A stretch of DNA of 64,000 nt, taken from assembly GCF_010093595.1 (NCBI RefSeq), contig NW_022985441.1:1033197-1097196 (forward strand), written 5' to 3'. The notes under the pieces are model-generated. The model ran no database searches, had not been told where the DNA came from, and worked only from the letters and a program-made list of their open reading frames with translations. Shown here piece by piece: positions 22,848-37,681 of this stretch. Every line of letters begins with the position of its first letter. Within the stretch, counting starts at the first letter, position 1. A program made the position numbers and the translations under genes. Source of the stretch: Mytilinidion resinicola (lineage: Eukaryota; Ascomycota; Dothideomycetes; Mytilinidiales; Mytilinidiaceae).

Positions 22848-23143
22848 ATGCTCAAGCTCAAGAACATCGTCAAATGCATCGCGACGGCCTTCAAGGCTGT
22901 ACCTGAGCATCAACCGCCTCGCCTCGAGACCGTCGAACAGGCTATCAAAGCATCCGCGATAGCCAAAACGGCTAAGGCTCAAGCAAAGGCAGCGGCTAAG
23001 GCCCAGGAAGACGCCGCCTATGAAGGTACGTGTAGCTCACTCCATCTGCCTGCTGTGTATTAATTGATGTAGACTGGCTGGATCAGATAGCACGCATCGA
23101 CCCCAAGAATAGCTCTCATCAACGATACGGACCCCCGTGGTGA
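22848..23143 (+). CDS. 82-residue Ala/Lys-rich small protein
   Basis: A short first exon encodes MLKLKNIVKCIATAFKAVPE followed by an Ala/Lys/Gln helix (KTAKAQAKAAAKAQEDAAYE). A GT-AG intron (GTACGTG to TTGATGTAG) joins it in frame to DWLDQIARIDPKNSSHQRYG and PPW, then TGA. The first 18 residues could form an amphipathic membrane-binding helix. I do not recognise the family. The in-frame splice and orderly composition suggest a real small gene. Confidence 0.5.
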
Positions 23144-24572
23144 TATATTGGTGGAGGCTCTCTTTGTCATTCGGGAACGAGGCTCTCTTTCATCATGGCG
23201 TTCCAAGTGGGATACCCGAAATCTGGCTTCTTTGTGTTAGCGGGTTCTGGGCGAGCACGAGCATAACTAGGTAGCTTGCTGCTTAAGGTTTATACATATG
23301 GGGCCTACTTCAATTGGCGGATCGGCATGCGGGGTAGGGCTCTAGCTTAAGGGTAGAACCGAATGGCGATCCCACGACTTCAAACATTGCATCTCGTATC
23401 CGCGACGTATCGGTCCTCTAATCACGTAAATTCCCATGGATCTAGATGCTACTTCTCGCCTCCGCGGCGGCCTCTTGGTCCTGCAAGTCTGAGACAAAAA
23501 AGCACACACTGGCAATGCTATATCTCACCGTCGCAACTCGCCAGCAAACCTTTTCTCAAATAGGAACTCCAACCCAGTTTCAGCTTTCCAGTAAAAGCTA
23601 CCAATCAACTCCCACATGTGCGCCTCTTTTATTCTAGAAAATGCCTCATGTCAGGGTTCTTCCAAGCCCTTTAACGCAAACGCACAAAAAACCGCCCTCC
23701 TTCCTATTGTCGACATAGCGCTTCTATCTAGGTGAATATGCACCTCACTGACACGGCACCACGCGCCACAACCCCCCTCCCTCGTGGCAGCCCTACCACG
23801 CCTCTAATGCACCCCCCCAAATCTCACCTCTTCATCCTGCATCCTGCATCCTGTCATCGAAAAAGATCTCACGCACCCCGTGCATCGCACCTAGCAGCGC
23901 CTCCCAAACAAACCCCTCTCCACACAGCACACCACACCGATCGCCCACGCCGACGCTCCTTTACCGTGCAGTTAATCCTGCCACCTGCCTTACCCTCGAG
24001 CCCCCGAGCCGCCCTCCTCCTATTCCGTTCCCGCGCCTCATCCCGCGCCGCCCGTCTATCCCCCCACACTCCCGACCCGCGTTGTCGCAAACCGCGTGGG
24101 GCCACCGACGTTAAACGCAACAGGGCAGGTGACGATCTTGCGTCCCCCCAAGATCCCGCCACGCTACGCGACGTCGTACGCGCAGCACCTGAGAGGCGAC
24201 AGATGGGCAAGTAACCCGGTGCTGCGGGCCGTGGTGGCGCCCAGGACCCGCGCGCTCGGGAGAGGTGTGTGGTACAAGTCGGTAGGGGTGTACAATGACG
24301 GGTGCGAGGGGGCGTTGGGTGCGGTGCCAAGCCTGGCGAACGTCGGTCGTTGTGGTGTGAGAGGGGCGGGGTATGGCGGAATCTGTAAACTGTCCTATTC
24401 TTTTTTTTTTTTAAAGGTTTTTTTGTCGACACCAAGTGTAGTTGTGTCTCATTCTCGCGTTCTAGCTGCGATTTTTTACTTTTTCACGCTTTTTTCTCTA
24501 GTTTCTTTGTAGTTGATCTGGCCCTCTGGTCTGTCGAAAGTTTTGTTGGGCAGCAGAGAGTAGTGGCGGATA
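23144..24572. other. Intergenic region upstream of the oxygenase gene
   Basis: About 1.4 kb. Three ATCCTGC units lie near 23836-23857 and a T-run near 24402. Frames at 23732-24214 plus and 23869-24435 minus overlap each other and have Pro/Arg/Ser-rich, domain-free translations. Confidence 0.5.
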
Positions 24573-26114
24573 ATGTCGTTCCAGCACATCCCCATCCTCC
24601 CGCTCAGCGCGGCACGCGACGAGGCGACGAAGTCGCGGTTCCTGGCTGATCTGCGGGACGCGTTGCTGAATGTCGGGTTCCTGTATCTGTCTGAGACGGG
24701 GCTGCCAGATGGGCTGGTGGCGGATGTGGTGCGTGAGTGTCGGGATTTCTTTGAGACGCTGCCGGTGGAGGAGAAGGAGGCGATTGAGATGAAGAATGAG
24801 AAGAGCTTTTTGGGGTGGAGCCGGGTAAGTGGTTGGTTTCTCTGTTTCTGTTTTGTTTCCTTTCGCGATGCTCTGAGCATTTATTTGTGTTGTTGGGAGA
24901 TGGAGGTACGGCGGGTGGCATTTTCATCACGTGTGACAACGGGCGAGAAAGAGGATATGACTGTAGATGATACAGTTATTTGTACAAATCTAGTATGCTG
25001 TCGTTCTATCATAAAAGTCGTTAGAGCTCGTCACTATGTACTGGTATCCTCCCCATCTCCCTCCACCGCATTAATCTAATACTTTCTTCCATCATATATC
25101 ATCGCTTTTTCTTTTAATGCAATGCAATGCCTTTGTTTTGTCTATTCTTCTAACCAACTCAAAATTAGGTCGACAACGAAACTACAGCCCACAACCCAGA
25201 CCACCGTGAACAACTCGACCTCTCGACTCCCCAGCCTATCCCCTCGCCGACCGCGCCACTCTACCACAACCTCCTCGCGCCCAACCAATGGCCCTCGCAC
25301 ACGCATCTCCCAGGCTTCCGCCCCGTGTTTGAAGACTACATGCGCCGAATGGCTTCCATCAGCACCTTCTTCACGTCGCTGATCGCCGAAGCCATCGGCC
25401 TGCCAGCGACATCCTTCGACCGCTTCTTCGACGCAGACCAGCAGCACAAGCTCAAGATCGTAAAGTACCCCGAAGTCGCCATCCCGCCGCTCGGCCCAGC
25501 GGCAACCGCTGAAGAGAAGCGGGGCGAGGACATTGCGCGCCAGGGCGTCGGACCGCACAAAGACTCCATGCTGACGAGCTACCTGCTGCAAGCCTCGCCG
25601 CAGGCAGGACTGCAGGCGCAGAATGCGCGCGGCGAGTGGGTCGACTGTCCGCCGATAGACGGGACGCTGGTGGTCGCAATTGGGCAGGGTATGGAGGCGC
25701 TGACAGACGGCGTGTGCGCGAGCACGACGCACCGGGTGCTATCGCCTCGCGAGGGCGAGGGGCCGAGATACAGTGTTCCATTCTTCCAGGGCGTGAGCTA
25801 TGACGCGCAGTTTGAGGCGATGGATGTACCGGAGGCGGTGCTGAGGCTGAGAGATGAGGCGCGGAAGGGGAGGAAGGACGACGTCGAGTTCACATTTGTG
25901 AAGGGGCGGTGGGGCCATCTTGGAGAGGCGACGTTGATGAATAGGATCAAGAGCCATCCTGATGTTGGCGAGAGATGGGTAGGTGTCGATCTATGCTGCG
26001 CTCGGATGAGCAATGGTGCGATTGTTGCTGACCATGAGACAGTACCCAGAACAGCTGGCCCAGATCCGCGCTCAGCAGGCTCGTGAAGCTCAGGCTAAAT
26101 CAAAAGCTGCTTAG
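24573..26114 (+). CDS. 2-oxoglutarate/Fe(II) oxygenase, isopenicillin-N-synthase-like
   Basis: Exons 24573-24824, 25169-25978 and 26043-26114 give 377 residues. The N-terminal DIOX_N part reads IPILPLSAARD, LRDALLNVGFLYLSETGLP and LPVEEKEAIEMKNEKSFLGW. The catalytic jelly roll shows the iron ligands in VGPHKDSMLTSYLLQ (HxD) and the distal His in STTHRVLSPREGEGPRYSVP, where the Arg and Ser after PR.Y.S bind 2-oxoglutarate. A Lys/Ala/Gln-rich tail follows. The substrate cannot be inferred, since the family ranges from antibiotic synthesis to detoxification. The first intron is 344 bases, much longer than others in the window. Confidence 0.87.
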
Positions 26115-26536
26115 GTGGCTTGCCGTTGCATGAAGCTTGCGACAATCCCGCCGATTCGAGTCCCGATAGTTTGGGTCGGGTAGATTTGGGATATCACATG
26201 TTCGAAGAGTTCTTAAGTTGACTTCAACTCTGGCGGTGTGCTGTTGGTGGTCTCGTCAACACGCAATGTTATGGTGATATCATAAACGTCCTCATTTGGC
26301 AAGTCAGCCGAGCGATCAGACTGGCCTTCGGGCCGGGGACTTTTCGGTGCTTCATCAAGCACAGTCTGTGATAGACAAGTACTTGGCCTGTACCGGCTTC
26401 TGATAAACGCTAGTCGTATTCTCGTCGTTCGGTCAAATCCAAATGGATGATGATAAGCCCGCTTTTCCGGAAGTAGTCGTCTAGCAATAGTTCTGACCAA
26501 ATGGAATCCAAATGTAGTCAGATGTCTGGTGCGTGC
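26115..26536. other. Convergent 3' region between oxygenase and bZIP genes
   Basis: About 420 bases between two convergent stops; no gene supported. Confidence 0.5.
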
Positions 26537-27954
26537 TCAATGTTGTTCGACTTTCATGTTTGGACCCATGTGATACATGATCTGCCCTTGTTCGCCCATC
26601 ATAGGCTGAGGCATCATCTGCTGCATCTCTCCGGGATGGCTCGCGTTTGGAATGTACTGTTGGTGCCCTGGGTGGCTTGGATACGGGGGGTATTGGGATT
26701 GTTGTGGTTGCTGAGCCATCTGTACGTTCATGTGCCGCCGGTATTCCTCTGGATGTGGGGAGTGATTTGACGTCGGAGTCCCATAACCCGGCATTGGCTG
26801 CATTGGCTGCTGGGCCATTGGCGCGTTTTCCATCGGGTACATTGGCCGTCCGGTCGTATCCATTACGTACGAGTACGGCATGTGGGCAGATTCGACGGAG
26901 TGGAGTGAGCTGTCGGGCACACCAGGAACGGCGCCAGGATGCTGGTGCTGATGGGAATGCGGATGATCGTTCCATCGGACGGCGTCTGAAGATCCTGGGA
27001 CTTCTGCGAGGTTCCCTCCCGCTTCTAGAGATGAGGAAACAGAAGGAGGATAGGAGGAATGCTGCGCCTGCCACTGGTCGGCTTGTGAAACTGGCGGCTG
27101 GTTGGACACAGAATGCACGCTTCTGGCTGTCGATGTTGACGAGGGGCGGGGTTGGCTAAGCATTTGGATCCTGTCGGTTGGAGATGGGGCGTTTGCAGAG
27201 AGCATGTTGTTTTCTGCACTGCCCATCAGGTTGCCTAAAATAAGAGATCCAGTCAGCACAAATTCAACGCCACTTCTTGCAACTGAAATAGAGCTACCGC
27301 TTGAACTTGAGGAAAAACAAACTGGGGTGAACATGAGGGGGAACGCTGGAAAGGGGGGTCTGTGGTTCGCGGAAGCCGGGCCGTTGGTGCAAAAAGCAAG
27401 CACCACAGCCACAGGTGTTGAAATGGGGAATGGTGCGGACTCAGTGGGGATTAGATCGGCACTCATAACAACGCACCTCCAGAGGTATCTGCACATCCCA
27501 ACGAAGCGAGGGCGTGGCTCAGCCGCGTCCGCAGCACCGCGTTCTCGTTCTCCAGCTCCTCGTTGCGCCGCATGATCTCGGTGAGCCTCGACGTGCTGGG
27601 GGCGTCCTCCTGGGACGAGAGCTCGGCAATCCGGCGCTCGAGGGATTCGATGTGGTCCTTGGTCCGCTGGCGGATGGCGCGCTGGGCCTCGCGGTCGTTG
27701 GCGCGCTTGCGCTCCAGCTGGGCGGCGGTGAGGGTGGTGACGCTGCGGGTGCCTGCCCTCGAGGGCCGACGCTTCGCCCCGGCCATGCTCGAGGACTTCC
27801 TGCTGTCGGAGCCGGACGAGTAGCCCTCGTGAGAGGGCGACTTCTTCATGCTGGCCATGTGCGGCGAGGCCATGTAACCGTTCGTACTCATCGGGCTCAA
27901 GGGATAGTGGCGGTAGTCGATGGGGATGGAGCCGAGATGTCTGAGGGAAGTCAT
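26537..27954 (-). CDS. bZIP transcription factor
   Basis: Two exons, 27477-27954 and 26537-27234, give 391 residues. The basic region and zipper lie at about residues 60-130: QLERKRANDREAQRAIRQRT then KDHIESLERRIAELSSQ and a further heptad stretch RNEELENENAVLRTRLSHAL. The remaining two thirds is low-complexity Gln/Pro/Met/His, typical of an activation region. The Met at 27954 (MTSLRHLGSIPIDYRHYPLS) is chosen because the sequence before it is Pro-rich leader. The usual invariant Asn of the basic region appears displaced by one residue (NDREAQRAIR). The target genes are unknown. Confidence 0.85.
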
Positions 27955-30900
27955 GGAGGGTCCGCGAGAGGGCGGTGACGGGCAGCCAGCAAGATAAGTC
28001 AGCGTGGGCGTGCGAGCGGGCAGCAGCAACAACAGTGCGCGCTGAAATCAAGATGACGACGAGAGCAGCGACGGGGGAGGAGGCAGGGTCTCGCACGGGG
28101 AGCGGTGTGGTGCGTGGAACTGGGCCAGCAGACAGCGCGCTGGGACGGTTGATGAAGGAAATTGAGCGGCCTCGGGGTGGGTTCGCCCACGAGGCGCGCC
28201 GCAGGGCCTCGCAGTCTAATACCCATCAGGTGAGGCCAGGAGAGGCTGCTGGTGGGCCGGTGCCATGGTGCCGCCATCAGGGAGCCATGCCTCTGCTAAC
28301 TCTCTGCAGGGCCTCGTGCAGAGCGCGGCACTCGGACCGCACGCCGCCCACGCCTGACTGCATGCTGCAGCGTGGCCGGACGTTGGAGAGCGTGGCCAGC
28401 CAAGCGTCTCCGGCATGCCGGGACACACGTGCGTTGCGGGGAAGGGGCCTCGTGGTTTCACCTTCAAACTTTGGAGACGAGCAGCAGGGCCAGCGTCCCT
28501 CGCGGCCCAAATCGCGGCAATCTTCGCCGTTCGCGACCACCGCGCTGCTGCCCGCGCCCGACGGGGCCCCCGTTTGCTGCCCTGCTGCGGCTCCCGCCGG
28601 CCACACGCGCCCACTACAGCCGTCCGGATGGCCAGCGGCGCCGCCGTGTCAAGAGATGAAGAGCATACTGTAGCAGTCGCCGCGCGCACCCCGTCATCGC
28701 CGCTCCCTGGATCCAGTACCCCCGGCCATGGAAGCGAGCGAGTGCTTCCACCGGCATGGGCCATCCCAGCAGCGCCCACAGGCCACCACCACCACGATCA
28801 GGGCGGCCTTATCATGCTGCCTTCGCGAGCCGCTGAAATCGGGGGCCCTCAGCTGGCTCGGCGGCAGCGCTAGGGGCGTCCGTGGCGCAATCCTCAGCAT
28901 CCTCAGCGTTCCACAACAGCTTCCGCGCTGTCGCGGGCCTGTGCCGGCCGGCCGAGAGACTCCCATTCGTGCTTCGTCCGGCGCTTTGGGGGCTTCTGCC
29001 GCCTCGGAACCAACCACCACCGGTCCACGCACGTGGAGCGCCAGGGGCAAGCCCAGTCCGCCAAACTCTGTAAAGTGGGGCATCTCAGAATATTCTACGC
29101 CCACTCGCGTGCTCACCGTCGGTGCGCCTTGGGCGACAGGCTCCGCTGCATCTCCCAACTCTTCTGTCCGGGTGCTGGCACCCTGCTGTTCTAGTCGGCC
29201 TTCGTCGCATGGAATGACGGCTGGCGCCGTTGTCGTCGACGACGGCAGCAGGCGCTGGGGATGCATCGCCGGCGCAGGAGGAGCGCGATATGGCGCAACT
29301 CCCGGGACCAGCAGCGCCGCCAGACCATCCCTGTGTCGACCCTGTGTGCGAAATTCCTATCATTGTTGCTGGGCTGGGATTTCCGCTTCAAACTCGCCCA
29401 AGCCGGTTCTGGCAGTCATCCCTAGGGCCCGCTGCGCGATATCGTCTGTCTGCATGCGAGGCGAAGGGCGAACTCTCGACAAAACAATCGCGCGCCGCAC
29501 ACCCATTCGGCGTCTGCTCGCAGGGCTGCTGAAATCCCACTTCGTCCGCGCACAGGCATTTGCTGGCGTGCTGAAAGTTAAAATCCCCCAAGCATCAAAT
29601 CGCGGACTGACATTAGCAGAAATTCGACCGGGACGCCCCCAGCCGACCAGGCTGCCTGCTCGCTGCCGCCGCATCGCTAAGAAGCTTTCTACGCCCCTCG
29701 AGCAAGACGTTGGACGTTCTGCATACCCGGGCATCCGCTTGCTGCTCGTCGAGAACCTGGAGGATTTGCAGCAGGCTCGAGAGCCGCATGAGAGGGGCAG
29801 TGGGTGGGCACACAGGGGAGTGATGCGGATGGGATCGGAGACGGGACACGCCCCGGCGCCGCGGTGGCCTCGTCATGCACTTAGCGATGGTGGTTCTTTT
29901 GCTTTTGACGGGAGGCTTGCGATGACTTGGGACGGCTCGCCGTGTTGGTGGAGTGGTGAGTGGACCGTTCGAGCAAAGGTTGTGCCTCCGCGATCTCATC
30001 AGAGAGACGACGTCTGGTTCGGGTCAAGGTGGCCCCGTTAGAACCCGAGGAAAAGGACATCCCCACGCCCAATCACCTTGCGTAAGCGCCCTATTCCGTA
30101 GAGGCGATCACGCCGCTAGCTGGTGTCAGGACCTGGTAGGCCGTCGCTTGGTGTTGTGGCCCCTGCCCGCGCCCATCTTACCAAATTTCAACACTCCCAG
30201 GGTTCGCTCGAGTGTAGTATTGACGATGGAGTGGTGAGATATTGGCCGCTGGCACTTGCCACTTTTTGCACCGTCCAATCCTCCGCACTGAGCATCTACT
30301 GTAGAAGAACTACTCTGATCATGCGTCCGGGATGCCCGCCAGCCGTTTTCCGCCACCGCAAAATCCTTCGGTAGGCCTGGTCTGAGACGGAACGGGACAG
30401 AGAAGCTCTCGACGCAGTGTGGCACACATGAAGACGGTGAGAGACGCCCACGTATGTAGGTTGCGCACTTCGGCCAAATAACTGCAGAATTGGGCCTCGG
30501 CATTGACCGAGATAGGCCGAATCTCCACCGCACAGAGTTATGACCGGTGAAAGGGCGGCATTGTGTGCTGAAAATTGCATAACCTGCTCTGGCAAGCTCC
30601 TGGGATGCACCTAACGATCGTGAGCATATGAAGCAGGCCTAGCACAGAAAACTGTATCAAAGACGGGATCACTGCGAACATCAAAGACCGTAGCAACGCG
30701 GCCACCACCCGTGCAACAACCCAATAAACCTTCTTACAAGGTCCAGCACCGTCACAGCGCCAGAACGCATGATATCGGTGTGGTTGGCCGCCTCGAGGTA
30801 ACTGCTCGCTCGGCGAAGCCCGCAGAAGGGCATTGGGAGCTTGCAACTCGCAGACCCTCGAGGGGCTAAAGGCACGTCAGCCGCGAGCCGGTACGGGACC

Positions 30901-31936
30901 TGGGGTACGGCTGCGAGCGGCGTCGCGACACGCACCACGTTCCTTCGGATCGTGAGGCCGCTTCAGGCACTGCATTGCGATCCGCGACGGGGCCAATAGT
31001 TCGCTGTGGCAGCCACATCGTGCTGCGGAAGAAGAAATGAGGCGTGCAAGAACACGAGGCGCGCTGATGAAGCCGGGGTGGTGCTCGAGGAGGTGACGAT
31101 GCTGCAGGCGGGCATACAGTATCCCGTCGGCGATTGTCCGTCGGGATGTGACGGTGGTGGTGAGCAATTTTCAGCAAACTTCGCGGGCGATCGTCCAACC
31201 ACGAGGCTGCACGCCGCGGCGGCCGTGCTGAGTGGTCTGTGAGAACTTCTCGAAGCTTGCATCATGCAGGCGGCGCTGTTTCTGGATAGCCAGCTGTGTG
31301 GCGGCAGGCTAGCGGTGCGATGGGCCCAAGGGCGTTGAAACACGGAGGGTCGGGCGGCTAGATTGGCGGCCACGAGGCGCTCTGCAACTCTGAAACTGGA
31401 GGACGAATGCGCTGACACAATAGAGTTTGCGCCCACGCATGAGTCGTCCCATGGCAACGCCTGCTGGCTAGCTTTTGCAGAAGATGAAGGGGTTTGTGCC
31501 TACAACCCAGCCGAAGCGCGAGGGTTCGCCTCGTGGCCTCCCGGACCTGCGCTTACGCTAAAACGTTGCATATCTTAAAGGATGTTGGATGCCGTCATGT
31601 CAGTGGTCAGCTCCCATGCATCGAAAAATTGCATCCCATCGGTCTTCGAGGACGTGAAAGCCCGCAGGGCTACGAGGTAACCACTAGGCATACTGAGCGC
31701 GTAATTGAACGATCCAAATTCAGCACCAAGATGGGCAATCTCATTCTCGATGCCCAGCCCAGATCTCGGCAAAATCCTGCTGAAGAAGTCTGGTCGAACA
31801 ATGCAGGAACATTCCCCGCTAGCCCAGTGAGCCACACACTCTGCATTGATGACGCCGACCTCGGGAGCTGAACACGGTGGCGGGCACTACGCCGGCTAGG
31901 ACACCACACTTCATGTACGCCCGTCCGACTGACCAC
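27955..31936. other. 4 kb gene-poor region upstream of the bZIP gene
   Basis: Between the bZIP start and the GH1 beta-glucosidase stop. Several long frames overlap on both strands (28216-28779 minus, 28728-30041 plus, 30963-31457 minus). All translate to Cys/Ser/Arg/Pro-rich sequence with no domain. I see no tRNA, no tandem repeat and no transposon gene. It may be a long bZIP promoter and leader. Confidence 0.5.
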
Positions 31937-34752
<2,816 letters not shown>

Positions 34753-36369
34753 ATGCAATCCGCTTTGCGGGCCTCCCGACCCGTTGTCACCAGAGGTCTC
34801 GCAATAGTACCCAACGCACGCGGGGCCGCAACCCAAGCTCGGAAGCGGGCCGGTGACATTTCCGACGCTTTCGTTTCACTCTCTGGGCAGCAATTCACCC
34901 CACTTGCTCCGAAATATGCCGCTCTCAAAGGCCGCCTCATCAAGGGCCATGAAGAAGACCTTCGCCATTCCTGGGAGCGCTTACTACAAGACCTGCGCCA
35001 AGAAATCCCCATTATTCTAGAGCTCGGATCGAAAGTCATTCCCGAAATCAACTTCAAAGACATAGCCAATGCCTCGGAAACCTTCAAGCAAGAGCATAGG
35101 AAACGTGGCGTCGCCGTGGTCAGGGGTGTAGTTCCGGAGAAAGAGGCACTACAATGGAAGGAAGATCTGCGGGACTACATTGCACAAAACCCACATACAA
35201 AGGGTGAGTATTTCATTCTTAGTCTTGTGCACAGCATGTCTCAAGCATTGGCCTTCAATTACTTAAACATGTGACTAACATTCCCCACAGCCTTTCCCCC
35301 TGAAAAGCCTCAAGTCTTCGAACTCTACTGGTCACCAACTCAGCTACGTGCCCGAGCGCACCCAAATCTTCTCGAAACCCATCGTTTCTTGATGTCATTC
35401 TGGCATAGCAAAGACCCCACGGCTGCAATTTCGACGTCTAGTCCCACCAGCTACGCCGACCGCCTCCGTATGCGTCTCCCCGGCGACGCAAAGTTCGCTC
35501 TTGGGCCCCACGTGGATGGTGGCAGCGTTGAGCGCTGGGACGAGCAAGGCTACGGGCGCGGCCGTGTCTACGACTCGGTGTGGAGTGGGGAATGGGAAAA
35601 GTTCGACCCATGGGAATCCAGCTGTCGCTTGCCCGTCGTCTCTGATCTGCATTCAGGCGTCGGCGCGTGCAGCATGTTCAGGATGTACCAAGGTTGGCTA
35701 TCCATGTCGACGTGCGGGCCGTTCGAAGGGACCTTGTTGGTGAACCCGCTTCTGGCCAAGGCCACAGCGTACTACCTTCTACGACCGTTCTTTTCTCCCC
35801 GAAAGGGCGTGGAGCTGGGTGCACAGACGGCGAGCGAGACTGTGACAGCGTCCGCGGAGTTCCTCGCCTCGAATAATTGGGCCCTCGATCCTACACCGAC
35901 ATCGTGGCTGCAAGGTGCTACACCAGGCCACGGTCAGGAGCTATCGCCGCTATTGCATCCACACCTCGACCTCAATCATACAATGGTGCACATGCCGGTA
36001 GTACGGCCAGGTGACTATGTAGCCTGGCATTGCGACACCATCCACGCAGTGGACAAGGTTCATGCTGGTACTTCAGACTCCAGTGTTCTTTACATACCTG
36101 CTTGCCCACTAACGGAGGAGAATGCGAAGTATCTGGCCCGACAGAGAGATACTTTCGTCAAGGGTGAGCCCTCACCAGACTTTGGGGGTGGTGAGGGCGA
36201 GAGTAAGAATGTGGGCCGGATACTGCCGGAGCATATGGAAACACTAGTTGGGGAGGAAGGATGTAGGGCTATGGGCTTGAAAGAATGGAATAGCAGCGCG
36301 GAGGGCTTGAGTGCTGGGGAGAGAGAAGTAATGGACCGGGCGAACAAAGCTCTGGGTTTTTACGTATAG
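34753..36369 (+). CDS. DUF1479-family protein (YbiU-like, putative Fe/2OG oxygenase fold)
   Basis: Exons 34753-35203 and 35291-36369 give 509 residues. The N-terminus (MQSALRASRPVVTRGLAIVP) is basic and hydroxylated, compatible with mitochondrial import. The DUF1479 body has KRGVAVVRGVVPEKEALQWK, then QVFELYWSPTQLRARAHPNL, GPHVDGGSVERWDEQGYGRG and VVRPGDYVAWHCDTIHAVDK. GPHVDGG and the later WHCDTIHAV provide candidate HxD and distal His iron ligands. The family is widespread in fungi and bacteria; its substrate is unknown. Confidence 0.88.
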
Positions 36370-36751
36370 TTATTGATGACCCTAAAAGTTGATTCTACTG
36401 GTATAGTATCTGGATTATTGGTTGTTTTTAAGCAATCTAAAATCTAAGTCTGATGACTGATTTTTACCTTGGACGAAGACCTCTGTGAGCCTTGGCCAAA
36501 ATATTGTTACTATTCCCTCATAGGACACAGCCTAGATAACAAATTCGAGTGAAGTACTTGTACCGTGTAGAACTTTAGATGACTCGTGAGCGAGATTACC
36601 CCCTTGCACATCACGTGCACCATGAGTCGCTCGTCGGCGAAAAACCTCACTCGAACACCGACGGTATCAACATTTTTCAACCACGATAATCCAAACGCAA
36701 TACAATTCAACACATCCCACCACAACTCACACGCCTCCCCTCAATCTCACA
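36370..36751. other. Intergenic region
   Basis: About 380 bases between two plus-strand genes; no feature recognised. Confidence 0.5.
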
Positions 36752-37681
36752 ATGAGCAAAACCAAGCCTGACAAAAAGAGCTCAAAAAAGCGCCACCGTG
36801 ACGAGAACGACCCCTCCTCCCGCAGCAAAAAGCGCCATCGACAAGAACCACAAGCCCCCAGCTCCGCATCCACCTCGCAGCAAAACAGCTCCCATGCCGA
36901 CGCTCGCTCCCTCTACCACCTCCAAACCCTCTCCCTCTACCTCCCCGTCCCGCCAATCGCTTCAGCCTATCCGGCCGAGGGCCTCTGTGCCGAGTTCCTC
37001 TCGCCCTTACTCTTGACATACTACCCGCCCCTCGACGGCATTGTGCTCAGCTACACCAACGCGCGGCTCTCGGAGCACCCGGACCCAGCCGCGGGCAACA
37101 GGACAGCAGGCAGCGGCCCCGTGCTCGCGAAAGCAGTGGACTCGTTCGCGGTTGCGTTTGTATGGCTGACGGCGGATTTCGTCTTGTGCCGGCCGCAGAA
37201 GAACGACACGATCCGCGCGTTTGTGCACTTCCAGTCGCAGGCGCAGATTAGCCTCGTGTTCTTGAATCTGATTTCTGTTACGATACGGTCGGCGCATCTG
37301 CCGAGGAGTTGGAAGTGGGTGAGAGATGAGGGGATGGGCGGTGGCGCGGAGGACTACGAGCAGGGCAAGAAGGAGCGGCGTAAGAAGGAGGCGGATGGGA
37401 GTCAGGGATATTTCGTGAAGGAAGATGGGGAGAAGGTGGAGGGGTTCATTGATGCGCGGATTATTGATTTTGAGATTGTGACGACGAAGACGGAGAAGAG
37501 GGGGGGATTGTTGAAGATCGAAGCGACGCTAGTGTCGGATGAAGAGGCGTTGGAGGCGGACACGAGGGAGGCGAGGCCAAGGGAGAGGGGAGGTAATGCG
37601 AAAGAGAAGCCCAAGAAGTTTACTGGGCCGAAGCCGAAGGGGATTCTCAGGCATAGCCAGGAAACTAGCCAGGAGGCGTGA
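36752..37681 (+). CDS. RPA43: RNA polymerase I subunit Rpa43
   Basis: Stalk subunit of RNA polymerase I that with Rpa14 contacts initiation factor Rrn3 for rDNA transcription in the nucleolus. Single exon, 309 residues. A very basic N-terminus (KKSSKKRHRDENDPSSRSKK) precedes the tip domain with YHLQTLSLYLPVPPIASAYP and LLTYYPPLDGIVLSYTNARL. The OB domain follows, with FAVAFVWLTADFVLCRPQKN and AQISLVFLNLISVTIRSAHL, then an acidic/basic C-terminus. It is close to the yeast protein in length. The ATG is preceded by a plausible leader and is the only good start. Confidence 0.88.
   Translation: MSKTKPDKKSSKKRHRDENDPSSRSKKRHRQEPQAPSSASTSQQNSSHADARSLYHLQTLSLYLPVPPIASAYPAEGLCAEFLSPLLLTYYPPLDGIVLSYTNARLSEHPDPAAGNRTAGSGPVLAKAVDSFAVAFVWLTADFVLCRPQKNDTIRAFVHFQSQAQISLVFLNLISVTIRSAHLPRSWKWVRDEGMGGGAEDYEQGKKERRKKEADGSQGYFVKEDGEKVEGFIDARIIDFEIVTTKTEKRGGLLKIEATLVSDEEALEADTREARPRERGGNAKEKPKKFTGPKPKGILRHSQETSQEA

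Noticed and set aside
23732..24435. Overlapping plus and minus frames before the oxygenase gene
   Set aside because: Both are Pro/Arg/Ser/His-rich without domains and mirror each other.
28728..30041. 437-codon plus-strand frame
   Set aside because: Low-complexity Ser/Arg/Pro/Cys translation, no domain, and antisense frames of similar length. It looks like a chance frame in GC-rich DNA.
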